NCBI GenBank assembly: GCA_032718475.1
Contig: JAUCBJ010003180.1
Location: forward strand, 1-43,728
DNA: 43,728 nt
Direction of reading: 5' to 3'
Source: Nemertoderma westbladi
Lineage: Eukaryota > Xenacoelomorpha > Nemertodermatida > Nemertodermatidae
Part shown: piece after piece, positions 1 through 9,887 of the stretch
Layout: every line of letters starts with the position of its first letter
Numbering within the stretch: the first letter of the stretch is position 1
Program-made: the position numbers and the translations under genes
Notes under the pieces: model-generated
Databases searched by the model: none
The model's input: only the letters and a program-made list of their open reading frames with translations
Told to the model about the DNA's origin: nothing

Positions 1-38
1 TATTTTATGTAAATTTCATACTGCTTTATGAATTTGGA

Positions 39-76
39 GGGGGGGGGGGGGTGTTCATATGAACCCCCCCCCCCCC
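39..76. repeat. G13/C13 perfect hairpin
   Basis: Thirteen G residues, one T, the 12-base self-complementary core GTTCATATGAAC, then a C run of thirteen (its first C closes the core). The whole block can fold on itself almost perfectly. It may be a relic of the poly-G-ended foldback family seen at 13373-14517, or a replication-slippage product. Assembly error in the homopolymers is possible. Confidence 0.8.
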
Positions 77-827
77 GGGACTAATGGGGTAGGAAAATAT
101 GCCGGGACTGAGAGGGTTAAAGAGCAACACGACCGAATACAGCCGAACATACTCCAAAAACTGACGAACAAAATCGTACAGTCGAAAAATAATAGAGTTA
201 TTAATGTTCAAAATTGGACACTACAGAAAAAAGAGCGACAGAACGACAGGTTCATTAATGGGACCCATAAGCTAAGGCTCACCTTACTTCGTGGCTCGCC
301 CCACATAACTTACGGTTGACAGTAGCGCTGGTCCCAGATTGCATTCGTGTTGGTTCTTGAGATTGTGATGCGCCCGCGATCCCGGGGACAGTTTCCCCAC
401 CGCTGGATGAAATCGCGGGACTTTTGGAGACGTAAAGTTTGGAAGCATATAACTTTGTGTGGTGTGATGATATTACTTTAAAGTAAAAAGTTTTAGATAC
501 AACATTTATTCCTCTATTCAAATATGCCACACACTAATGCTGAAATATAATATTTATATACTATAATTATGTTTAAATTGATTTTAAATTGATATTAAAT
601 TGATTGAATTTTAAATTTCCCTCCTACAATAGTTCAGCAATAATATGACAGTTTCAGAGACAGGTCAGTTTACAAGTCATTTTCATGGTCATAAATAATA
701 ATATGAAAATTAATTTTTGTTTTAAGATAAAGAATAATAAATTTTAGGAAAAGTAACGGAATTTCACTTGCAATAAATGTGGTTTGGCTTTGAACCAAGC
801 AATCAAATAAAGTGCGTCTCCAAAAGT

Positions 828-853
<26 letters not shown>
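828..853. repeat. poly-C tract (26 C)
   Basis: An uninterrupted run of 26 C in AT-rich surroundings. It is one of several such tracts in the window (others at 39-76, 1439-1457, 6110-6133, 13373-13388, 14498-14517 and 33921-33937). At least two of them form the ends of a foldback transposon. Confidence 0.9.
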
Positions 854-858
<5 letters not shown>

Positions 859-1438
859 GGATAGGGTTAAGGTGTGCTACAAGAAAAGGCCATAGCAACC
901 AGCAAGTTGGATGGCAGTCTGTTAGAAAGACCGGTAAGAGTAGGCCTACACCAATAATAAAATTGTACCTACCGCTAATCTGTTCCGGTAATCTGGTAAT
1001 CCAATAATTGTATAATAGTAAATTTTTCTAGTCATTCAGCCATTGTTTAGGCCTATTGAGACTCTACAACGTTTATTGTCTGATTGTTAATACAGTAATA
1101 AGGTGAGTTTTATATTTTACATTTTTACATATTCTGCATTACATAACGTACCTTTGCAGCTAATTGCCTAGCGTGAGTACCGGTAAGTTGTATTCCAGTA
1201 TTCGTTCCCGTTCATATGATTGGCTACTTTTAATTAGCACATACCGGTATCAGGTATGGTTTAAGTGTGGTAAGTCATCAGAAACGGAACAGGCAATGTC
1301 AGTACACGACATGCACGTCGCCAATATAACGGTAACCCGATCCAATGAGGAGTCTCTTCAGCTGAGGTATGTCCCAAGGGACAATGTCCAGAACGAAGTC
1401 CTTTCGGTTCAACCATGATCCGTAATTGTCCCTCGTCG

Positions 1439-1457
1439 CCCCCCCCCCCCCCCCCCC
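1439..1457. repeat. poly-C tract (19 C)
   Basis: An uninterrupted run of 19 C followed by TTACTTTTTTTTTTT. The TTA after the C run recalls the TTAA flanking the foldback element at 13373-14517, but no partner poly-G end was found. Confidence 0.9.
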
Positions 1458-2026
1458 TTACTTTTTTTTTTTACTTATTCGTTAGTTAGATACGTTAGTT
1501 AGATACATACAATTTTTTAGAAAAATTAAAAATTATAAATAAGTAAAAGTAAGTAATAAATTAACAGGGCAATACTAATACTGCCAAATGTACTTATCCG
1601 CACGTCGAAATTCCCACCTTGCTGGGATTTCTGTATATTTTCCACCGTGCTCCATAGCCCTATTGGTTCAAATGATTAACAGGAATATTCGTAATTGAAT
1701 TATTAATCTGAATATATTTAAAATATATAAAAAACTACCAGTAACCAAACGAAAATTACTCACTTTAAATTACTATTTTATATGTTATTAACCCTTAGTA
1801 GTAAAATCTGAAACGCTGATTACATTTTTATAGCCCAAAATAAACTGCGGAGTTGCGGGCCATTTATTTTATTAAATATTTTTATCATTGATAGGTAATA
1901 AGACTTTTTGGATTGCATGTTTTTATGCTATATGGTACTTATATTTTTTGCTCCATATACTTAATACATTAGGCCCTATAATTCTTATATGCAATACTTA
2001 TATGCACTACTTATGTAGCACTTTTA

Positions 2027-2324
2027 TGCCCACTTTGAAAAGCTCCTCAGTAATGACAGGGTATTGCCTGATAAGTTTATAGAAGTAAAAGTGTCTGAGT
2101 CTGTACTCCCAGATATTCCCATTGGCGATATCTCCTTTGCAGAAGTGAAGGCTGCTGCAAAGAGCATTAAGACCAATTGTGCCAGTGGAGTAGATGGTAA
2201 TCCCCCTGAGGTCTTTAAAATACCTGAGTGTTTAAAGCTCATCTATCCCATCATAGTAGACATGTACCGAACAACAAGGGTCCCACAAGAAATAAAAACA
2301 AATAAGTTGGTGCCAGTTCCCAAG
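2027..2324 (+). pseudogene. LINE reverse transcriptase, left half (interrupted)
   Basis: The translation shows the linker and start of a non-LTR retrotransposon RT domain (ASGVDG, PPEVFK, then the VPVPK that precedes the KKG motif). The same sequence occurs on the minus strand at 18346-19141, so it is a repeat family. The frame stops abruptly at CCCAAG (2319-2324). The right half resumes at 4492 with the same CCCAAG, so the two pieces are one LINE copy split by the viral insertion between them. The original element was already 5'-truncated: no endonuclease domain lies upstream. Confidence 0.85.
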
Positions 2325-4476
2325 TAAAACACAACATATCTCTCGAATGGAGATTTATTTACTAGTAAATAACACAAATACTATTACAGTTTTAAATCGT
2401 TGGAACGATATCGTTAATCTGTGGTAGCAGAGATTTGTTGTATTGATCAGCGAGATAGAGAACCATTGGGTTCTGTATTATGGATTCGCTACATTTAGCC
2501 TCGGATCTCTCCCCTGGCAGCTGTACAACCAATCTCCCGTTGATGGTGGCACAGCCCATGATGTAAATCCTACGAAAATTTGCTAAAAAGCCCTCCAACT
2601 CATTATTGTTACACACAGCCTCAAAATATTTTCGGTGTGAATTAGTTTAGCGATGCCCTCTAACTTAGTTAGGGTACTAGGTAGATACTCTGCCCAATTT
2701 GTTATACCATCGGATTCGATTAGCTGCATGGCAAGGCAAAAGAGTGGATAATACTCGCAGTTTGTATACGGATTCTAGACAGACCACGATTATGTCTGAC
2801 TTTAACAGGCCATATCCCCAGTCAATAACAAATAACTGATATATCAGCCCTCACGCCATCTTCCGGCTCCTTGTAATGGAATATCGTACAATCGTGGTAA
2901 ACCTCTTTGGCTTTTATAGCAGCAGAACGACTAACCATCTGAAACACAACAAGGGGTAATTTCGCTGAGTCACTTGTTAAATGTGCTGGGCACTTTATTA
3001 CGGCCCCATGGAGCATTTGGGTACTCTCGGTTCCCACACCTTCAGCAGTAATTATAGGCAATACCACAACCCCATCATTTTGGTTGTACATGTATGAGGC
3101 GACTGGGCGTAACATCGCCTCATACATGCTTATGAACTCGTCCCCTATGCTTGGGCTAAATGTCGAAAGTATTTGGTCGCTTATATTAATGGCCTCATCA
3201 TCAACAGTATTGTACGATTTACGTCCTATAGACGGGGGTGTCCCTTCGGGATTGGCGCAGCCGAGATAGGATACAAATTCCTCTATTATAGGGTCAGCTT
3301 TAGCTGACGGTATTGTGAAATTATGAAGCGTCATCCCCTCGTCGATGAAGACTCGCTTTCTAGATTCTTTTGCGCGTCCGACGCCAAATAATTTCTTCTC
3401 TGCTCTAGACAGTAGATCGTTCGACCTTCTTGGCTCTTTAATGTTGTTCACCCAATAAGGTAAATACCTTCGTACAGTATCCAGATTAGGAACTAGACGC
3501 GATAATAGATTCTCACAAGCCTTTATGTTTGTTGTGTTGGTCTTTAAGGGTGCCTTCTTCATTCCGAGTGGGAACATTGTCTTCCATTTAATTTGACACC
3601 CCTCATTAAGCGGGGTTTTATTGGCATGCGTTAATAGATCGAAAGATTTCCTAGGAGTGTACATACTTTGGAGTGCAATTCGAAGATATTCATTCTTCAG
3701 ATCCATCCTCTTAGCCAGGCACCTTGGGGTCTCCTTGGTTGGGTCTACGGTCTGTTGTTTAGTAGTGGTAGCACTTCTTTAGGCATCTCAAGAACCTGCG
3801 GGACCTCATTGGCCCGGGCTGTAATACGTATCCGTGCACAGTCATAGTCTGACAGCTGCAGTTTGATTTTAATGAGTGCATCCTTGATATATGAGATCTG
3901 CTGGTTGTTTAACGAGTCCACATCGCCGGCCCATAATTTCCGGCTTAAAGAAATCGACAGCTATTATAGCAGTGATGTTCCTCACGCCTTTAACTATCAA
4001 TGTCTCTAGTTTTTGGTTGTAGGACCGTGTTGAATTCTCCACATAGGATATTGCCACCTCTATCAATTGTGGCTCGACCTCCAATTGTGCAAGAACTTTG
4101 TTCCTATTGTATTCCGTCCCATTGTCGATGAGCCCCTTTTTGATCAAATCAGGCATGTAATCCATTAGTCTTTCTTCCCATCCCGGAGGAGTATATAGCC
4201 GACGCGTTGAAATAGATGTCCCTCTGTCAAGACCTTCTAACACAACATATTCATTGACTATATGTCCTTTCTCCAGACTACCTTTTATCGTAAAAGAGTC
4301 ATGTATTTGAGAGCACACTATGTAATGAACGCACCACATCCACTTCATAAGGGACTGCTGCTCCTCGTTCCCCCTAAACCACCCTGGTCGGGTGGTGTCC
4401 GGAATTAGTGTAAGAATGCCAGCAGGTAAGGTGCTGAGTAGTTTAGATATGTTTTAATTAACCTCTTGCTATTGCT
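2323..4476 (-). pseudogene. PA-like: Endogenous orthomyxovirus-like PA segment, copy 1 (apparently full length, broken)
   Basis: The minus strand encodes a polymerase acidic (PA)-type protein in three main pieces: about 4348-3869, 3706-2822 and 2616-2392. The first piece has the pattern of the PA cap-snatching endonuclease (PD-(D/E)XK fold: an E in LEG-DRG context, PDL, then an E in a beta strand). The middle piece matches the C-terminal PA lobe that binds PB1. Frameshifts lie near 3925, between 3870 and 3706, and near 2820-2620. The expected start codon is ATA instead of ATG at 4450-4448. The right edge (4462-4476) carries the same 15-nt terminus as copy 2 (on the minus strand AGCAATAGCAAGAGG). 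The left edge starts AGTAAAAC, like an orthomyxovirus genomic RNA 5' end, and the two ends are partly complementary. The length of 2154 nt suits a PA segment. Assignment rests on motif pattern and architecture, without a database search. Confidence 0.85.
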
Positions 4477-4491
4477 GGGTAATTAATTATG
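4477..4491 (-). other. 15-nt non-viral, non-LINE leader at viral terminus
   Basis: Between the viral terminus and the resumed LINE lie 15 bases that belong to neither. On the viral coding strand they read CATAATTAATTACCC and sit directly upstream of the conserved terminus. Their length is in the range of the capped leaders that orthomyxoviruses take from host mRNA (about 10-15 nt), but they could equally be filler DNA from end joining. Confidence 0.5.
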
Positions 4492-4735
4492 CCCAAGAAG
4501 GGCAACCTAACACTATATGGTTCTTTTCGGGGAATCTCATTGATCTCGATTGCTGCAAAGCTATACAATAGGATTCTATTAAATCGCATCAGGGATCCCA
4601 TTGAGAGACTGCTCCGTGGAAATTAGAATGGGTTCCGTAAAGGTCGTGGGACCATGGAGCCCATTTTGGCACTTAGAAGGATAATTGAAGAATTGTCAAA
4701 AAAGAAAGACAGGCATCTGGCTGTTATCTTTGTTT
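4492..4735 (+). pseudogene. LINE reverse transcriptase, right half
   Basis: Continues the RT of 2027-2324 after the viral insertion: KKGNLTLYGSFRGISL, a region with IAAKLYNRILL, and FRKGRGTMEPILALRR, which are RT fingers and palm motifs of non-LTR retrotransposons. One in-frame TAG replaces a codon just before the NGFRKGRG motif. The copy ends around 4735, where a 37-bp piece of it (4667-4703) is repeated at 4736-4772. Confidence 0.85.
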
Positions 4736-4772
4736 TTGGCACTTAGAAGGATAATTGAAGAATTGTCAAAAA
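4667..4772 (+). repeat. 37-bp direct duplication inside LINE relic
   Basis: The sequence beginning GGCACTTAGAAGGATAATTG occurs at 4667-4703 and again at 4736-4772, with about 32 bases between the copies. It looks like a local duplication at the break point that truncates the LINE. Confidence 0.8.
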
Positions 4773-4779
4773 AGTATTA

Positions 4780-5310
4780 CACATATTAAACAAATATTCA
4801 GATTTAGCTTTTTTTATTTCCCGTTGGACAAGGTTTCTATATTTGCAGTAATTATTATAATCAGCTAAAACACGGTATTTCCTAAATTTATACAAAGAGT
4901 TATCTGTTTTTCTGTATATTACTAAGAATACCCGAGGTCATCCAGGGCTCAGTGCATTGTTTAAGACTAATTTCTTTAATTGGTGCTACAGTATTAAGTG
5001 CCTTTAGAAATATATCTTTAAAAACAGTGTATGCAAGGTTAATGTCAGCGGCTTTAAAACAGGGTTCCCAGTCAGAATTAACTAACAAACTTAAAAAGCG
5101 TTCCTTGCTGTAATTTTTCATAGACCTAACTGTTACTGTTTTATGATCCCCGAAAAAAGATTTTTGTGTCTTTCTTGTGCAGAAAACTATAAAATGATCG
5201 CTTAGACCTAAAACCCCCGATTGAGAAATAATATCGGTATTATTACAAAGGATGTGATCTAGTAAAGTAGAAGTTTCACTGGTAATTCTGGTAGAATCTC
5301 GTAGGTATAT
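4780..5310 (-). pseudogene. LINE endonuclease end and linker fragment
   Basis: The minus strand encodes the end of an AP-type endonuclease domain (LDHILCNN, then GLSDHF) followed by the usual linker to RT, with a DW motif and TEPWMTSGIL at about 4930-5121. This layout is typical of Jockey/CR1/L2-type LINEs. No RT follows on this strand and the frame decays beyond 4900. This family differs from the LINE at 2027-4735. Confidence 0.7.
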
Positions 5311-5347
5311 CTAGTCTATTTAGACTCTCCAATACAGTACATAGATA

Positions 5348-5680
5348 CAGTACTCGTTCAACTAACTACAAGTAACAAATATTTCATTCCTAGATTCAAT
5401 ACAGCTAGGGGCCAATTTTCGATACAATACCAGGGCCCTGTAATTTGGAATGAAATTCCAAACGATATATGCATCTTTCCTAAGAAATATCAATTCAACC
5501 GAGCTTTGAAATCGTGGCTACTATCAGAACATTACATAATTAACATTGAAAATTTGCCTTCTATCATTCTATTCTCTTAATCACTGCTATGGACATCTTT
5601 CATTCTCAAAATTTTTCTATATAGGTCTATATAGGATCTATATCGGTACAAATGACTAATCTACTGTAATAACTAAATAA
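5348..5680 (+). pseudogene. LINE 3' end: C-terminal RT fragment
   Basis: The plus strand at about 5364-5578 encodes the characteristic C-terminal tail of CR1/L2/Jockey-like RTs: RFNTARGQFSIQYQGP, then IWNEIP and FKxxLKxxLL-like residues, ending at TAA (5578-5580). The AT-rich tract after it is probably the 3' UTR. It has the opposite orientation to the endonuclease fragment just to the left, so the two belong to different copies or to an inverted 5' end. Confidence 0.75.
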
Positions 5681-5854
5681 ACAGGTGTTTTGTTTCATCA
5701 CTAGTCTTAATAACCCCTAATCATCACTCACTGCTCCTGTAGCGCTGTAGTTGTGTTTGCATGATCGATTATAACAGTAAGCTATAGATAGATTATAGAC
5801 CCTAGATATATAAACAAATCAACTATATATTATTATTACGGTATCACAATCACC

Positions 5855-6052
5855 ATGGCATATTGTGTGATTATATTCACAACTGATCCGGATCATCATA
5901 TTAATGTCGAATATACTGGGGTTGTTTGCACTACGTGGCTGCAGCCAGGTCATAAAACTGTGGCTTACCCTGATTCAATCAGAGAAGTAATAGGAGTTTT
6001 TAATGATCTGATGTCTAAGCCGTTTTCAGATTTGAAATCCGCATTATTTTAA
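5855..6052 (+). CDS. Small ORF of unknown function (65 codons)
   Basis: The start context (CACCATGG) is a good eukaryotic initiation site. The short product begins MAYCVIIFT with a W at residue 29 and a Pro/Gly/His stretch after it. It vaguely resembles the N-termini of BEN-type or transposon-encoded invertebrate proteins, but the similarity is too weak to name it. It stops before a C24 tract. It could be a first exon or a transposon relic. Confidence 0.3.
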   Translation: MAYCVIIFTTDPDHHINVEYTGVVCTTWLQPGHKTVAYPDSIREVIGVFNDLMSKPFSDLKSALF

Positions 6053-6109
6053 ATTATACTCTAGATGCAATAAAATACAAATTTCTTAAATTTTTAGCGA
6101 GGGGGGTTA

Positions 6110-6133
6110 CCCCCCCCCCCCCCCCCCCCCCCC
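6110..6133. repeat. poly-C tract (24 C) followed by TTAA
   Basis: Twenty-four C residues followed directly by TTAA (6134-6137), preceded by GGGGGGTTA. The C-run/TTAA junction is the same as at the right end of the foldback element (14498-14521), so this may be the right terminus of a related, otherwise lost copy. No matching left end was found nearby. Confidence 0.7.
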
Positions 6134-6137
6134 TTAA

Positions 6138-6626
6138 TATATAACAAATAAGTGAATTCATTTTTTAAACAAAAAAATATGATCACTTCAATCAGTCAAA
6201 TGTACTATACATATTTGCACATAAAATATAAAGCACTCTATCTATTATATTTAGATGAGTTCCCTAAGGACAGAAATATAATTGTCCTTTGTTTTAGCTA
6301 ATTTTATTAACTCAGTAAATTTCGTATGTAATGGCTCATGTAAGTCTTCCATGAGCTCCTTAATCCTCAACGATAATTCCGCTTTTGCTTCGTTACATAC
6401 TGTAACCACAGTAACCACTTTCTGACCAACTCGAGATACTGTTTCAACATTATTTGGGTCCATGGGAAAGCCGGAATCATCTCAGAAGTTCCAACAATTA
6501 GCAGGTTTATCTTTCAGATCAGTTGTATGAAAAATATTTTCAAGTTTATCGTAAAAATCATTGATGATGAAAGGGTTTTTTATTGCACTGACTCTCCCTG
6601 CTTGCATTGTTTTAGTTTTTTACTGC
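6138..6626. other. No assignable gene
   Basis: A 70-codon minus-strand open frame (6251-6463) with a hydrophilic, helix-prone sequence is present, but it matches no family I recognise. No terminus or RNA gene was seen. Confidence 0.5.
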
Positions 6627-6866
6627 TTAGTTTATTCCGTGCCATGAACAATTGTAGCCAATCCCTTCCAGGACACCATATAGTAGAGGTGCCATGCTTA
6701 TAAATTTTCCCATTCCAAGCATACAGTAAGTTTCAACAATCCCGTGAATTTGCTTTTTTATCAGGGCAAAGCCCATTGCAGCCATGCTTTCCATACAGTT
6801 TGCTAAATCTGATTCCTGGGCATCACTTAATATTGAATGTCTTCCTTGGCTTCCTATAATACGCAA
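6627..6866 (-). pseudogene. Transposase-type helix-turn-helix relic
   Basis: The frame encodes GRHSILSDAQESDLANCMES, then GFALIKKQIHGIVETY. This is the pattern of the helix-turn-helix (CENP-B/Jerky/pogo-like) segment found at the start of many animal DDE transposases, where 'GR.s.ls..qE..L......m...Gf.lt...v......y' is common. No DDE catalytic domain follows, so it is at best a fragment. The assignment is by pattern only. Confidence 0.4.
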
Positions 6867-6867
6867 T

Positions 6868-7152
6868 ATAATAAAATAAATAACTCTACTAACTAATGCT
6901 AACTAGCGGTACCACGTACCCTCTTACTACTCTAACTCTACTAACTAACAGTACTACATACCCTCTTACTGCTCTAATTCCACTAACCAACACTAACTGG
7001 CGGTACCATGTACCTCCTAACTAACTAACTTACTAACTCTAATTATTTTTTTTATTTTGTTTAATTTTATGTGTGGGAAGGGCGTCTCGCCCTCAATCCC
7101 ACCCCCCTCAGTCCAAAACTTGGACGACTAAATGCTACTAAACACCACACTA
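6868..7152 (-). repeat. Candidate 3' LTR of BEL/Pao element
   Basis: On the minus strand the integrase ORF ends at 7247. A purine-rich tract follows (AGAGGGGGCA at 7170-7161), then TGTGGTGTTTAGTAGC and an A-rich segment with an AATAAA-like region. This is the order expected for polypurine tract and LTR. The region also has imperfect internal repeats of CTAACTAACTA and of CTAGCGGTACCA-like blocks. The outer LTR border is not defined and no 5' LTR is present for comparison. Confidence 0.35.
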
Positions 7153-7246
7153 AATCAAGGTGCCCCCTCTAGCAGACAGCATTTCCCTACAGCTCTCCTG
7201 TAGGTTTTCCTGTCTTTCGCACCTATCTTGCCACCTATACGCACTT

Positions 7247-9385
7247 CTACCGATCGGACTCTTCCGTCCTCATCGGAGAAGTGCCCATAACTCTCGCCAA
7301 CCGCCATTGGTTGTTGATGATGGTATCATCCGTGATGATCACGAGATCCCACTCTCTTAACTCTCTGTTCGTGTTCCTCCACTTGCTTCTTCTATGAAGC
7401 GTGGGTAGGTATTCCTCAACCCACCTCCTCCAATACTCTGCGCTTATCGCCTTAGCGACTTTCCAACTCTGGCGGGAGTGTATGTCATCTGGGTCTACAC
7501 CCCGCATATCGATGGTCGCTGGCCTTTCCATTAGAAAATGGCTGGGCGTCAGCACATCTAGTGACTCAGGGTCATCATTCTCCGGATATAGCGGTCTGCT
7601 ATTAATGATACCCTCACACTTCGCAAGTACTGTTCTCAGGACGTCCTCCATAACCATATGGGTGTTCATCAACTTCGTCATAAGACGCTTCGAACTACCC
7701 ACGAGTCTCTCAACGCATCCTAGTGTATGCGGTGCATACGGTGTCCTCCTCTCCCACTTTACTTGTCGTCGTCTCATGGCTGCCCTGACTTCCTCCCCTT
7801 CTAAGACGTCCAAGGCCTCTGCCATCTCGTTCTCCGCTCCCACAAAGTTGGTTCCGTTGTCGGAGTATATTACTGCGATCGTCCCACCTTTGCGGTCTCT
7901 GAACCTCTCTAAGGCATTAATGAATGCCGATGCGGTTGCATCTTGGGCGAGTTCTATCCCTACCGCCTGCGTGTTATTGCATACAAAGATGATACTGTAG
8001 CGTTTCTCCGTGTGCCGCATCACCTTGATCTTTATCAGCCTGAACATGTCCACACCGCAATGCGTAAATGGCGGGTCGTGCTGTCTTACCCTACTCGCCG
8101 GTAGTGGTGCCATCTCCTGTATGGCTCGCTCCTTCTTCGCTCGTCGGCAGGTTTGGCACTGCCCCACTACCGCTTTTACCTTCTTCCTCAACTGTTTGAC
8201 CCAAAAGTTCCTCCGTATTTCCGTAAGGGTTCGGTTGGTGCCCCCGTGCAATATCGACTTGTGGGAGTCCCATATAATCTGGTGGACTATTGGCGATCCT
8301 GTGGGAATGATGATGGGTTTCGGTGGTACGACTATGCTGTTGTTGTATCCCACCCTAGAGTTCATTACTAGAATCCCGTCGTCATTAAGTTGTGGCGACA
8401 GCGTGATCAGCTCGCTGTCCCGTCGAAGATGCTGTTGTTTACCGACGCGTTCCACCTCGTTGCCATAGTTCTTCCGTTGTTCATAGCGGATTACTGCTTT
8501 GGCCGCTCCTTCCAGATCTATTGTTGTCCTAATCTTCATGTCTTTGCCAACTCCCCTGAGGAAATTCCCGAAGGCTCTCCAGTACGCCACTAATTTCTTG
8601 GTCTTGTACCAACTAGAGCTGTAGCTGAGGAGTTTATCCGTTGGGTTATCGCACAGTTCTCCTGGTTTTGGTTGCACGTCCCTTATCTCCCTCACCATCT
8701 GGGAGTATATCTCTTCTCCCTCTGAATCTCCTTCTTCATCCTCCAATACTGCTTCTCCTGAGCCCGGGTCCACCTTTCTCATCGGCGGCCAGGCCTCCCT
8801 GTCGCTCAGAAACTGTGGCCCGTGTTGCCACAATACTTCCTTTTTTAAGAAAGTGTGGCATGCCACGCCCCTCGATAACAAGTCCGCTGGATTCTCGTCC
8901 GTTGGGCAGTAGTGCCACCTTTCTAATTCTGTGGTCGCCCTTATTTCGTCCACCCTATTTGCGACGAATATAGGGTATCTCGTCTTCTCATTATGTAACC
9001 AGCCAAGTACTACCGTGGAATCCGTCCATTAGTGTGTCTCCACTATGTTGGGAATAGCGTCCATTAAGTAGGCTGTGGCCCTAACTCCTAGTCTCGCTGC
9101 TGTTAACTCGAGCTTCGGAACCGATGCTGAATCTGGTGGCGTTGACTTCGCCTCGCTGAAGGCAAGTCTGGGTTTGTGAGGCCCCTCTCGTTGTACTAAA
9201 TAGAGTGCCGCTCCGTATGTCTCTAGTGACGCATCGGAGAACATGTGCAGATCCAGATTCGTCATGTCCCCATCCGGGAAATACACTCGTGGCATGCTGT
9301 ATGTTCCCATATGCTCCAAACCTTCTGTCCACTTACACCACTGTTTCCTGATCTCTTCTGGTACCTCTACGTTAGGGAGTGTCAA
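7247..9385 (-). pseudogene. BEL/Pao retrotransposon pol: RNase H, integrase, DUF5641
   Basis: Two minus-strand frames (9385-9029 and 8953-7247) form the C-terminal half of a BEL/Pao polyprotein. The first has the RNase H-like segment (LHMFSDAS, KLELTAARLG). The second starts with the end of RNase H (NPADLLSRG). It then has the H2C2 zinc-binding integrase N-terminus (HGGTNRTL... CQTC), the rve core (D in HCGVDMF, D in YSDNGTNF, E in CVERLVG) and the DUF5641 tail (WRRWVEEYLP, WKVAKA). A stop/frameshift between 9029 and 8953 breaks the frame. The upstream RT lies at 15302-16628, separated by the hAT-like insertion. Plus-strand frames across this region are antisense shadows. Confidence 0.93.
9365..9372 (+). 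repeat. 8-bp target site duplication, left copy
   Basis: CTCTACGT occurs here and again at 15302-15309, directly outside the hAT-like termini. Collapsing the two copies restores a continuous BEL reading frame (DEWDVEVPEEI), which supports an 8-bp duplication, the hallmark length for hAT elements. Confidence 0.85.
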
Positions 9386-9680
9386 AAAATTTTTATTTTC
9401 GATAATAAAGTTTTCCTATCAGAAATGGGATGCCAAATTTATTAAAAATAACTACAAAACAAATGAAAACTTTTAATTTTTACATTTGACCCCCGCACGA
9501 GCCAACTTTGTTTCGAACGTTTTTTCGAAAATTTAATTTTTTGGAAATTTTTTTCCTTTGATATTTCAACTTACCCATATTTTATAGCATTCACGGTTTA
9601 TTAGTTATGTGTAAGAAATTATAATTTTCCAATTTCACATATATTCTACCCCCGCACCTAGCCACCAAAGTAGGTAGTCG
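9373..9680 (+). repeat. Left terminal inverted repeat of hAT-like element A
   Basis: About 306 bp matching the reverse complement of 14996-15301. Conserved blocks include TGTCAAAAAA, AAATGGGATGCCAAATT, TTGACCCCCGCAC, CATATTTTATAGCATTC and CCCCCGCACCTAGCCACC. Confidence 0.9.
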
Positions 9681-9887
9681 CTTACTCAACAAATAATAGG
9701 CTTATCTGCAATATTATAATATTAAGCAGGAAATTTGAAACGGAAACGTTTCTGATTTATTCATAAAACGAAATAGTAATGTGCACCGGTAGGCCTATGC
9801 CTTTTCATACTTCACTACTAACTAATGTGCTAGTGTCTTACGTAGAGTAAATTAGATCTGTCAAACTAATTGTTAATAATTATTACT

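Larger units (their letters stand above)
77..2026. other. AT-rich stretch without recognisable gene
   Basis: Only short open frames are present, several of them created by poly-C tracts, and none resembles a protein family I know. The stretch contains a C26 tract (828-853), a C19 tract (1439-1457) and scattered palindromic TAGGCCTA-like and ACCGGT motifs. I see no promoter, tRNA or transposon terminus that can be defended. Confidence 0.6.

Noticed and set aside
777-1007. 76-codon proline-rich ORF
   Set aside because: Created by the C26 tract; no conserved features and no supporting signals.
2323-4476. LINE-mediated retroposition of a polyadenylated viral mRNA
   Set aside because: There is no poly-T tract at the left edge and the edge reaches an apparent genomic 5' terminus, which mRNA would lack.
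7401-8973. Long plus-strand ORFs of 110-199 codons
   Set aside because: They are antisense to a well-supported BEL integrase frame and show no domain of their own.
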